From assembly GCF_002743335.1 (NCBI RefSeq), contig NZ_PDZB01000003.1, forward strand, positions 231,414 through 295,413: a stretch of DNA of 64,000 bases, read 5' to 3'. Of this stretch, positions 28,425-36,442 are shown one piece after another. Numbering within the stretch: the stretch's first letter is position 1; every line of letters begins with the position of its first letter. This stretch comes from Sporosarcina sp. P32b. Its GTDB lineage: Bacteria; Bacillota; Bacilli; Bacillales_A; Planococcaceae. Both the position numbers and the translations under genes were made by a program. The notes below the pieces were generated by a model. That model was given only the letters and a program-made list of their open reading frames with translations. It was not told the origin of the DNA and did not search any database.

Positions 28425-29345
28425 TTATAACCACAACGTCTCCCCAATACGCAACTTCTTTAATCGATGTTCATCCAACTGCAATCTGGTCCACTCAGCA
28501 TTCAGCTTTTCAAGTGCTTCCGGTCCTGTATCATCTGCTAAATGATAAGCACCATAATGCATGGGAATGAATATTTTCCCGGCTACATTTAAAAACCCTT
28601 TCACCGCATCCTCAGGTGTGAGATGGCTCTCCTTCATAAACCATTCTGGCTCATACGCTCCGATCGGCATAAGCACCGTATCAATAGTGAATTTCTTTGC
28701 TATTTCTGAAAATCCACGGAAATATCCCGTATCTCCAACGAAATAAATCGAATGCTCGGCACTTTCCAAAATCCAGCCACCCCAATGAGAGGTATTCGTA
28801 TCGGTCAATGTCCGCTTCGTCCAATGTTGCGCTGGAACGAACGAGAACTTCATGCCTTCAAACACAAATGAATCAAACCATTCCGCTTCGATGACATGTT
28901 TAATTCCTCTTATTTGGAACTTTCTCCGCAAGCCAACAGGAACAAAATATGTAGGTTTACCTTTCAGACGTCTGATCGTACCGAAGTCCAAATGATCATA
29001 ATGTCCGTGTGAAATAAACACAACGTCAATCTCTGGCAATTCGTCTAGTTCAATTCCTGGTTCCGTCAACCGATTCTGAAATCCCATTCGTTTTGCCCAA
29101 ACTGGATCTGTAAGTATATTAAACCCGTTAATTTGAATCAAAAACGTGGAATGCCCAATCCAAGTAATGGATGTTGCGGATCGATTGGCAACGAGTTTTT
29201 CTATTTCTTTATTTGGTGCTTGTTCGATTACGATCCGTAAATCTTTCTTATTTTCATTACGTTCTTTCTGCCAACGAATCATATCCCGTACTGATTTACT
29301 CGTATCTACGTCATCCAAATTTGTATAGCGTTTTCTTATCATCAT
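28425..29345 (-). CDS. MBL-fold metallo-hydrolase (NAPE-PLD/UlaG-like, COG2220)
   Basis: A 306-residue metallo-beta-lactamase-fold hydrolase. The metal motif is HGHYDHLD (H113, H115, D117, H118). It opens with WIGHSTFLIQINGFNILTDP, as in NAPE-phospholipase D-like and UlaG-like enzymes, and further histidines appear in VPAQHWTKRT and PMHYGAYHLA. These families hydrolyse phosphodiesters or lactones; the substrate here is unknown. Its start overlaps the stop of the ATP-grasp gene upstream (ATGA), with AGGTGATGA as ribosome site. It is the third gene of a coupled three-gene operon. Confidence 0.9.
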   Translation of the reverse strand: MMIRKRYTNLDDVDTSKSVRDMIRWQKERNENKKDLRIVIEQAPNKEIEKLVANRSATSITWIGHSTFLIQINGFNILTDPVWAKRMGFQNRLTEPGIELDELPEIDVVFISHGHYDHLDFGTIRRLKGKPTYFVPVGLRRKFQIRGIKHVIEAEWFDSFVFEGMKFSFVPAQHWTKRTLTDTNTSHWGGWILESAEHSIYFVGDTGYFRGFSEIAKKFTIDTVLMPIGAYEPEWFMKESHLTPEDAVKGFLNVAGKIFIPMHYGAYHLADDTGPEALEKLNAEWTRLQLDEHRLKKLRIGETLWL

Positions 29346-30127
29346 TCATCACCTAACTGATTTTTGACATATTCCAATAATTTCTTCGCTACTGAAAACT
29401 CATGTGTTTGATAGAGTGAACGGGCACCAACGGGATCCTCGATTTCATTCAGCAACCAGCCGCCTGCAATTGGAAGTATGAAATCAATGCCAATATAGTC
29501 GCTCGAAATTGCCCGGGAAATCGTTTGTACTTGATTGGTTTCAGTGTCGTTCAACGTATATTTTTCCACTGTGCCACCTAACGTGTAATTGGATTTGAAT
29601 GAATCTTTCGCTCCGGTGCGTTTTACAGCACCTAATACTTCATTGCCGAGCATAAATACGCGGACGTCCGTCGCAGCAGATTTGATGAAAGGCTGCGCGA
29701 TTAGTTCATTATGACCGAACTGACTTAGAACATCTTTAGTTTGTTGTGCAGATTCACACAGAAATACTTCGCTGCCGCCATGACCTCCGCGCGTTTTCAT
29801 TACAAAGGGCGAGGGCGGGAGTTGATCCACTCTAAATGTGGGAATGGTGGGAATTCCGAGTAGAGTAGCAAGTTCAAATGTACGTAGTTTATCATTAGCG
29901 ATTTTCTGTACACTCGCTCGATTGAACACTCGATAGCCCGCTTGTTCCAATTCCAAAGCTAATGAAGGATCCCGATCGCGGAATAAAATGAAATCAAGCG
30001 GCTCAATAGGTGAATCAGTTAGTAGCTTTAATTCAATATCTAAATTTTTCGCTTCTAACAATAGATCGTCGATAAACGCGTGATTCCTCTTCGCTTCGAC
30101 CTCATTATAGTAGACCGCGCCTTTCAT
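29342..30127 (-). CDS. RimK-type ATP-grasp ligase, second of a pair
   Basis: A 261-residue ATP-grasp protein similar in layout to RimK/LysX/glutathione synthetase-like ligases. The nucleotide loop is MKTRGGHGGSEVFL, followed by FIKSAATDVRVFMLGNEVLGAVKRTG. The C-terminal metal-binding strand reads LNEIEDPVGARSLY, where many relatives have EVN, so the third ligand differs. Such enzymes join a carboxylate to an amine through an acyl-phosphate. The start overlaps the end of the first ligase gene (ATGA), and its stop overlaps the MBL gene. Substrates are unknown. Confidence 0.85.
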   Translation of the reverse strand: MKGAVYYNEVEAKRNHAFIDDLLLEAKNLDIELKLLTDSPIEPLDFILFRDRDPSLALELEQAGYRVFNRASVQKIANDKLRTFELATLLGIPTIPTFRVDQLPPSPFVMKTRGGHGGSEVFLCESAQQTKDVLSQFGHNELIAQPFIKSAATDVRVFMLGNEVLGAVKRTGAKDSFKSNYTLGGTVEKYTLNDTETNQVQTISRAISSDYIGIDFILPIAGGWLLNEIEDPVGARSLYQTHEFSVAKKLLEYVKNQLGDE

Positions 30128-30990
30128 TTAATCTTCTCCAAAATGTACGCAATCATAGCATCGGCTACGTTAATGCCGGTGACGTTCAAGAGGTTACGGA
30201 TATGCGCTGCACCGTTCACTTCGCAAACGAGGGGCTGTTCATCCGGGCCGAATAATAAATCCACACCTGCGAATTCCGCTCCAACTGCTTTCGCCGCTTC
30301 CATAGCTAGTGTTTTCTGTGCGCTAGTCAATTCCACCACTTCAGCTACGCCGCCGTTCGTAATATTCGCTCGGAAATCTGTCTCGGAGTGGCGGTACATG
30401 GCCGCAATGATTTGATCGCCCACTATATTGACACGTAAGTCGCGACCTCTACTCGTCTCAATGAACTCTTGAAAAACATAATCGACGCCGCGGAGTTCAT
30501 CGACTTTCTCATAGAACGCATCTTTTGTTTCGATCAAATATACTTTCATACCAAATGAGCCATGACCTTCTTTAATAATCATAGGTAAGTGAAGAGTCTC
30601 AAGGACATTTTCGTAATATCCGCTAGTTGCAATCGTGAAATTAGGATAGACTTTCGGTGCGATGATCGTCTTCGGCATCGCGACTCCATGTTTTGCTAGT
30701 TCAAGATACTGCTTTGCTTTATTATCACATGTCTCAATGACTTCAGGATCATTGAAGACCGGGATTCCCATATTTTTTAAATACTGCGCAAGCAACGTAT
30801 CTTTATCGAGGAAGACGACGAAATCAGGTGCATCTTTCACATCATTTTGCACGTCCATCTGAATTTCATAATTTTTTAAGATTGTCGTCCGTACATCAGC
30901 ACGCTCTGCCGCTTCCTGTATAAGCCTCGCTTGATCAGCGAATTTATCACTCGTCAAACTACCATTATAAATAACCCAACAACTTTTCAA
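30124..30990 (-). CDS. RimK-type ATP-grasp ligase, first of a pair
   Basis: 288 residues. The ATP-grasp core has the nucleotide loop IIKEGHGSFGMKVYL, then FIETSRGRDLRVNIVGDQIIAAMYRHS, and the intact metal site VCEVNGAAHIRNL. It resembles RimK, LysX and CofF-like amino-acid or glutamate ligases. TTG at 30990 (MKSCWVIYNGS) has AAAGGTGG eight bases upstream and is preferred over an in-frame GTG at 31002 that lies inside that site. It is divergent from folC and begins the coupled operon ligase-ligase-MBL. Confidence 0.85.
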   Translation of the reverse strand: MKSCWVIYNGSLTSDKFADQARLIQEAAERADVRTTILKNYEIQMDVQNDVKDAPDFVVFLDKDTLLAQYLKNMGIPVFNDPEVIETCDNKAKQYLELAKHGVAMPKTIIAPKVYPNFTIATSGYYENVLETLHLPMIIKEGHGSFGMKVYLIETKDAFYEKVDELRGVDYVFQEFIETSRGRDLRVNIVGDQIIAAMYRHSETDFRANITNGGVAEVVELTSAQKTLAMEAAKAVGAEFAGVDLLFGPDEQPLVCEVNGAAHIRNLLNVTGINVADAMIAYILEKIK

Positions 30991-31005
30991 TCCCGACGCC
31001 ACCTT

Positions 31006-31014
31006 TGCTATACT
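31006..31014 (+). promoter_or_regulatory. Extended -10 promoter of folC
   Basis: TGCTATACT (TGn plus TATACT) lies about 36 bases before the folC start; the -35 is poor (TTCAAT, 30986-30991). The same nonamer occurs before pilM and spo0B. It overlaps the 5' end of the divergent ligase operon. Confidence 0.5.
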
Positions 31015-31049
31015 GTATATAACTTAATTTTAGCACAGGAGGAATTTCT

Positions 31050-32261
31050 TTGATTCCAAAACTTGATGAATATAAAAAACAATTTGACATAATGAGTGAC
31101 GATGAAATTAAACCCGGGTTAGATGCGATCGAAGAGGCATTGGCGAGTGTGTTGAACCCCGAGAAAGATTTACGAATTATTCATGTGGCAGGTACGAACG
31201 GCAAAGGTTCGACGATTGCGGTCATGGAAGCGGTGTTACAAGCACATGGATTTGAAACAGGCGTATTTTCTTCACCCGCCATACTGGATGTACATGACCA
31301 GATTCGAATCAATGGAAAGCCGATTACACAAGAAGAATTGGAGTATGTGTTTGAGGAAATGGGATCAGCAGGATTGAGTGGCATGCTGACAGACTTTGAA
31401 TTACTGACAGTGGCGGCGTTTTTAGCATTCCGTAACGCAAGTCCTGATTATGTGTTGCTTGAGACGGGGATGGGTGGCAGATACGACAGCACGAATGTCG
31501 TGACGCCTTTAGTTTCCGTCATTACGTCGATTGCGCTAGATCATATTGGGTTTCTAGGGGATACAATAGAGAAAATTGCTGAACATAAAGCTGGCATTAT
31601 TAAGCCATACATTCCTGTCGTTATAGGGGAGTTGCCGGTAGAAGCGAAAGAAGTTGTGCTGGCAGAGGCGAAAACGAATAAAAGTTTGGTGCGAGCTTAT
31701 GGAGAAGAGTTCACGATGAAATCAAGGGAGACAGAGACATTCAGTGGTATGTCTACTTTTGAAATTCCTGTACGAAATATGAGAGGGTCCCATCAGGCAA
31801 TGAATCATGCAGTGGCATTGGAAGCTTTATCATTGGCGGGGGTGCCTTTAAAACAAGATAGTGTCGCTGATGCTATTGCGCATGTTTCACTGCCGTTTAG
31901 ATTCCAGAAGATTGCCAAGAATGTCTATATAGACGGCGCGCATAATCCAGCAGCAGCTACTATGTTAGTGCGTACAATTGAAGAGCAGTTTCCAGGGGAG
32001 AAAGTGGACTGGGTTGTGGGGATGTTGAATACGAAAGATTATAAAGCGACGTTAGAGATACTGGCGCCGCTTGCGAATAGTTTTACGTTTGTTGATTTTC
32101 CGCATGAGCAGGCTGCTAGAGCGGGGGATTTGCGGGCGGTTTGTCCTATAGAAGAGTGCCAAATAATTTCATTTGAAGAAGTAGATTTGAAATGTTCGCA
32201 AAAACACATAAAAGTAGTCGTTGGCTCTCTTTACTTATTAAGTAGTTTAATGAGACAATAG
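31050..32261 (+). CDS. folC: Folylpolyglutamate synthase / dihydrofolate synthase
   Basis: A 403-residue Mur-ligase-family enzyme that adds glutamate to dihydropteroate and tetrahydrofolate. The P-loop is VAGTNGKGST; ETGMGGRYDSTN and the ALDHIGFLG motif are diagnostic of FolC. DGAHNPAA marks the C-terminal domain. Translation starts at TTG 31050 with AGGAGG eight bases upstream. In B. subtilis folC follows valS and precedes comC; here the type IV pilus cluster follows instead. Confidence 0.96.
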   Translation: MIPKLDEYKKQFDIMSDDEIKPGLDAIEEALASVLNPEKDLRIIHVAGTNGKGSTIAVMEAVLQAHGFETGVFSSPAILDVHDQIRINGKPITQEELEYVFEEMGSAGLSGMLTDFELLTVAAFLAFRNASPDYVLLETGMGGRYDSTNVVTPLVSVITSIALDHIGFLGDTIEKIAEHKAGIIKPYIPVVIGELPVEAKEVVLAEAKTNKSLVRAYGEEFTMKSRETETFSGMSTFEIPVRNMRGSHQAMNHAVALEALSLAGVPLKQDSVADAIAHVSLPFRFQKIAKNVYIDGAHNPAAATMLVRTIEEQFPGEKVDWVVGMLNTKDYKATLEILAPLANSFTFVDFPHEQAARAGDLRAVCPIEECQIISFEEVDLKCSQKHIKVVVGSLYLLSSLMRQ

Positions 32262-32398
32262 GCTTAATAGAATGAGTTTTATAGACTGTTAGTTTTATAG
32301 TAAGGTATTTAGTTTTAGTAGGTGTAGTAAAATGTGATGATAATAAAAGTTTATATATATTTAGACATCAAAGAAACATTTCAGGAAGGAAGACCAAT

Positions 32399-32875
32399 AT
32401 GTTCATGCATTATGTGAAAAAAAATTCAGGAATGACTCTTGTAGAAGTTTTAGCGTCCCTAGTGTTGCTATCAATTATAATAATTTCCTTCTTGGTAGTC
32501 TTTCCTATTGTTGCGAAACAAAATAAAGCTTCTGAAGAGTTTATGGATGCAACATATATCGCTCAATCTGAAATGGAATATATTATTAGCATAAAAGGAC
32601 AGGAAGATGGTCTTACTGACTTAGTAAACAAGCTTGTGGAAAGTGAAAGAGTAATAAAGAATGAAGGTAGAGTTAGGTACAAAACAGTTCCTTCGACTAG
32701 TAAAGAAATTGTATTGGAACGAGAAATTCCAGAGTTATCCCATAAAGTTGCAATTATCTTTAATAAAGACATGACTTATCAAACTTCACATGTACTAGTA
32801 AAAGTATCTCAATTGGACCAAGAGGAAAAGCTGAGAGCCCAGATGGAAACAATTCTATGGTGGGGGGAGAACTAA
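32399..32875 (+). CDS. Type IV minor pilin-like protein (PilV-like)
   Basis: A 158-residue prepilin with cleavage site NSG/MTLVEVLASL, Glu at position 5 of the mature protein and an N-terminal hydrophobic helix. The rest is a small globular domain (KQNKASEEFMDATYIAQSE). The first of three minor pilin-like genes. AGGAAGGAAG precedes ATG 32399. Its stop overlaps the next start (TAATG). The region is noticeably AT-richer than the housekeeping genes around it. Confidence 0.85.
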   Translation: MFMHYVKKNSGMTLVEVLASLVLLSIIIISFLVVFPIVAKQNKASEEFMDATYIAQSEMEYIISIKGQEDGLTDLVNKLVESERVIKNEGRVRYKTVPSTSKEIVLEREIPELSHKVAIIFNKDMTYQTSHVLVKVSQLDQEEKLRAQMETILWWGEN

Positions 32876-33333
32876 TGAAAAATTCTATCAAAGATCAAAA
32901 AGGTGTAACACTGGTAGAGTTATTGGCTGTTCTCGTGCTTTTGTCACTAATAGGGTTAATGATATTTGGAGTCTATTTCTCTGGTAAAAAGGAGTATGAT
33001 ATCCAAAAAGAAAAAACAGAACATCAGGAAAACATTCAATTTGTAATGAAATATCTTACGAAAGAGATTAGAAAAGAGAATAATTTCAGAGTATTCGATG
33101 ATGATGTGCTGGAAATTAAAAAAGAGACTGGGACGGATATTTATCGACGTAAGGGTACCACATTATTTAAAAATTCTGAGGCTTTCTCTGAAAACATTAA
33201 AGATTTCAAAGTGGAGTCTTCCGATGGCAAAGCATTAAAAATTAAAGTGGTTAGCAATGATAAACTTAATAGGAATAGTGATGCGAAAAAGATTGAGACA
33301 ACCATCGTGATTAGAAAAGGGGGGGAGTCATGA
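32875..33333 (+). CDS. Type IV minor pilin-like protein (PilW-like)
   Basis: A 152-residue prepilin starting MKNSIKDQKG/VTLVELLAVL, with the peptidase cleavage after Gly and Glu5. It has a hydrophobic helix and a globular C-terminal domain of charged beta character. ATG 32875 overlaps the previous stop and has GGGGGGAGAA upstream; an in-frame ATG at 32857 is inside the preceding gene and less likely. Minor pilins of this kind prime pilus assembly or sit at the tip. Confidence 0.82.
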   Translation: MKNSIKDQKGVTLVELLAVLVLLSLIGLMIFGVYFSGKKEYDIQKEKTEHQENIQFVMKYLTKEIRKENNFRVFDDDVLEIKKETGTDIYRRKGTTLFKNSEAFSENIKDFKVESSDGKALKIKVVSNDKLNRNSDAKKIETTIVIRKGGES

Positions 33334-34892
33334 GAAACGACAAAGGGTATACACTTGTTGTTGTTTTAATGGTTCTGGTTGTAATGGCTGTTTTAGGCAC
33401 CTCCATAATTGGACTATCATTGAATAATTCTAAAATGACTAAGGGAGAGCAAGACGACCAGTCAGTTTTCTACATTGCTGAATCCGGAGTGAACTATACA
33501 CTTGCTCGAATAAATGATATTGCTACTATCACTGCTTCCCAATTTACTAAAGTTGACGATGAAACTAAATTTTTTCAGGCGGTAAGTGAAAAGGTACGTT
33601 TAGCAGGTATTGAGGATGAAACAAAAAGTCAACAATTTGAAAATTTATACGGAGAAAATCCAGAGATAATAAATGTTGAAATCATAAGGGGAATTGACCG
33701 TGATATTTCGAAATATGAAATTCGTTCTACAGGGAGAATTGGGAAAAAGGTAAGAACCGTAAGTCAAGTCATAACTTTGAATTATGAAATACTTCCAAGC
33801 ACAGGCACTGGTCAGGGTGGGAATAGCGGTGATGGGAATCTAGGAACAGGCACCTCAACTAGTTTACCCGCAATTAAAGTTCCGGATGGCACAGCTGTTT
33901 TTGTTAATGGGAAAATTAGTATAAGTGGTGGAGCTATAATAAATGGAAGTATAGGAACGAACCTAACAGATAATAAATCTATTACGCTCAGTGGTGGCCC
34001 GAAAATTTCGGGGAATATCTTTGTACCTATTGGTTCTGAAAAAGTTGCATTAGATAAACCATATTCGATGACCATCTCAGTCCCTATTGGTATGCAAGAA
34101 ACTGGAATGATGAAATTACCAGTGTTTCCGGAATATCCCTCCTATAAGAAGCCGTCCAATGTAACAATTGGCGATCAATATAATCGGAAAGATGTTATCA
34201 AAGATGGTGGCGTCTACGCAGATAATTATGTCTCAAATAATTTTACGTTAAACATTGACGATAACATGTATTTAACTACTATAAAGGTTGACGGAAATAA
34301 CACACTTAAAATTAATGTTGGAGATAAAGATAGAGTCATTGTTGTGGACCATCTAGATGTCCTTCAAGGCAAAATAGAGCTCATAGGTACAGGCAAACTT
34401 ACATTAATGGTAAAGGATAAAATTAATGTAAAAGGATCTATTGGAAATAGCGGCACTGCTAATCAATTAGGCATATTCTTTGAAGGTCAAACTACGAAGG
34501 AGCCTAAAAAGGTGAAATTTGATAATGAAACTCAAATTAATGGCTCATTTTATGCAAAGGATGCAAACATCGAGTTGACAGGCGGTGGTGGAATTAAAGG
34601 GAATATTTTAACTGGTGGAAAAGAGGTAAAGATAAGTGGAGGGGTTAAAGCGGATCCAACATTAATCCTAGCACCGAATGCTGCTGTTAATATATCGGGA
34701 GGAGGAAATATAAGTGGTGCAATTTATGCAGATTCATTTACCGCTGAAGGAGGAGCTAGTGTGACTTTCAAGCAGCCAAATATAGGCGAAATCCCAATTG
34801 GTCCCGAAACAAATAAGCCTGATCCGGTAGTTCCTGACAATAATATAATTACACCACCGCATATTACTAAAAACAAATTCAAAGAAATTTAA
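33330..34892 (+). CDS. Large PilX-like pilus protein with beta-helix-like repeats
   Basis: A 520-residue protein with a prepilin-like start (NDKG/YTLVVVLMVL) that lacks Glu5, as in PilX/GspK-type tip subunits, and the PilX-family segment QSVFYIAESGVNYTLARI. After a Gly/Ser/Thr linker (about 153-170) the C-terminal two thirds is rich in short repeated Gly-Gly turns (ISGGAIINGSIG, LSGGPKISGNIFV, ISGGGNISGAIYA). These suggest a right-handed beta-helix or bactofilin-like fold. It starts within the previous stop (ATGA). It may be an adhesive pilus-tip protein (inference). Confidence 0.8.
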   Translation: MRNDKGYTLVVVLMVLVVMAVLGTSIIGLSLNNSKMTKGEQDDQSVFYIAESGVNYTLARINDIATITASQFTKVDDETKFFQAVSEKVRLAGIEDETKSQQFENLYGENPEIINVEIIRGIDRDISKYEIRSTGRIGKKVRTVSQVITLNYEILPSTGTGQGGNSGDGNLGTGTSTSLPAIKVPDGTAVFVNGKISISGGAIINGSIGTNLTDNKSITLSGGPKISGNIFVPIGSEKVALDKPYSMTISVPIGMQETGMMKLPVFPEYPSYKKPSNVTIGDQYNRKDVIKDGGVYADNYVSNNFTLNIDDNMYLTTIKVDGNNTLKINVGDKDRVIVVDHLDVLQGKIELIGTGKLTLMVKDKINVKGSIGNSGTANQLGIFFEGQTTKEPKKVKFDNETQINGSFYAKDANIELTGGGGIKGNILTGGKEVKISGGVKADPTLILAPNAAVNISGGGNISGAIYADSFTAEGGASVTFKQPNIGEIPIGPETNKPDPVVPDNNIITPPHITKNKFKEI

Positions 34893-34924
34893 CCATATTT
34901 TTTATTGATAAAGGAAGGTGCTCA

Positions 34925-36427
34925 ATGCAATCGAAATTATACAAAATCAGTCTAGCTTTAGGTGTTCTACTACTAGTCATCTCCGCAGTATTCGCCCAAC
35001 AAGCATACGCAGGCGACGGCTTCTTCTCCAATTTTAAGAAGTACAGCAAGCATACCTACGCAGGCCCGTTTGATATATCTGGGCATTCGAAAAAGAAAGC
35101 AAAGGAGAAATTGATGGTGGATTTTTCTGGCTTGGAACAAAACTTGTCAGTACAACTGATCGTACAAGATTTGCAAGTTGATATTCCACCAGAAGTAGTA
35201 AGTTTTGATCCGGACGCTACATTAAATCAAGCTAAGAGTGGAGATGACAATTCCCTAGTCGCGAGTGTCTCCCGAGAAGGCCTTCGCACAGTGATGAAGC
35301 AAAATTTTAATTCACTAACTTTTAGTGAAGACGAAGTAGATAAGATTGCTGCGCAAATAGAAGTTCAGCTACGGAGCGGAATTATGCCACAGCAAGTTTA
35401 CGTAGCGAATTTCATTCCAGAGCTTTATGAGCAGAAGCAAGGTATTGCGTCTGCTGAATATAAAGTGGATGGATTGGCTAAAGGGCTCCGGTTATTGATG
35501 GACGACTTGGATGGATTAGAGATTCAGCCGAACTCCTCGTTTTCATTCCGTGAATATCTTGAAGGTAAAGAGTCTGCTAGTGCGACAGATTTACAGATGA
35601 CAATTATGGCGTCTCTTCTATATAAAGCAGCTTTGCAAACGAATTGGATCATGGATGAACGAAACATTTCTACTGAATTGCCAGCAGGCGTTGAACCAGG
35701 ATTCGAAGCGGCGATTAATCGTAAGCTAGATTTGGATTTCCTTTTCACAAACCCTAATCAAACCGTCTTCACGATTCGTACGGATTGGACAGGCTCTCAA
35801 TTGGAACTATCGATTGAAGGTCTACCATTCGTACATCGTTACGATACTGAAGTGGAAAAAATCACTAAGTATGACCCTAAAACAGTTATTCGTTATAGTG
35901 CCTTTGTAAATGCAGGTGCGATTGAAGTAATGGATAAAGGTAAGAAGGGCATGGAGGTTACGGTTAAACGGAATGTTTTGTTGAATGGTTCATTGGAAGA
36001 AATTGAAGATGTGTCGATTGATTTTTATGCGCCACAACCGATTATTGAACGTCATAGTTTAGAGAAAGTAGTAGAGAAAGTTCCTGATAGTAATGTGGAT
36101 AGTAATTCTAGCACTACCGATAGCAACAATTCAGGTAATGGTTCGACTGATACTCCAGCTAATTCATCTAACGGAAATGGTTCCTCTTCATCCAATGGCG
36201 GATCGGGTAGCGATGGTTCAGGATCATCTACTGGCAGTGGAACAGGCAATACTGGATCTTCTTCAGGATCTGGAACAAACAGCAGTGGTTCATCTAGCTC
36301 CGGATCATCTAATGGAAGTGGTTTAAGTAACTCGAACAGTTCCGGTGAAAAAGATGATGTGAACTATGATTACGATAAAGGCGGCAATCTTATAAAGGTC
36401 GATAAAAATGGTAATCCGATTGATTGA
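34925..36427 (+). CDS. Secreted VanW-like protein with a low-complexity Ser/Gly/Asn tail
   Basis: A 500-residue exported protein with a signal peptide (about 1-29, ending AYAGD). The middle contains a VanW-like domain (NSSFSFREYLEG; FLFTNPNQTVFTIRTDW). A segment rich in TVKRNVLLNGSLEE follows, resembling G5-type folds. The last 100 or so residues are mostly Ser, Gly, Asn and Thr (about 390-480), as in cell-wall spacers, and the protein ends in a charged YDYDKGGNLIKVDKNGNPID segment. AAGGAAGG precedes the ATG. It sits between the minor pilins and pilB, so a role in pilus passage or wall anchoring is plausible (inference). Confidence 0.78.
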   Translation: MQSKLYKISLALGVLLLVISAVFAQQAYAGDGFFSNFKKYSKHTYAGPFDISGHSKKKAKEKLMVDFSGLEQNLSVQLIVQDLQVDIPPEVVSFDPDATLNQAKSGDDNSLVASVSREGLRTVMKQNFNSLTFSEDEVDKIAAQIEVQLRSGIMPQQVYVANFIPELYEQKQGIASAEYKVDGLAKGLRLLMDDLDGLEIQPNSSFSFREYLEGKESASATDLQMTIMASLLYKAALQTNWIMDERNISTELPAGVEPGFEAAINRKLDLDFLFTNPNQTVFTIRTDWTGSQLELSIEGLPFVHRYDTEVEKITKYDPKTVIRYSAFVNAGAIEVMDKGKKGMEVTVKRNVLLNGSLEEIEDVSIDFYAPQPIIERHSLEKVVEKVPDSNVDSNSSTTDSNNSGNGSTDTPANSSNGNGSSSSNGGSGSDGSGSSTGSGTGNTGSSSGSGTNSSGSSSSGSSNGSGLSNSNSSGEKDDVNYDYDKGGNLIKVDKNGNPID

Positions 36428-36442
36428 TAGAGGGGGATTCTG

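Noticed and set aside
36052..36326. Extra ORFs on both strands in the Ser/Gly/Asn tail of the VanW-like gene
   Set aside because: Low-complexity coding sequence read in other frames; no ribosome sites.
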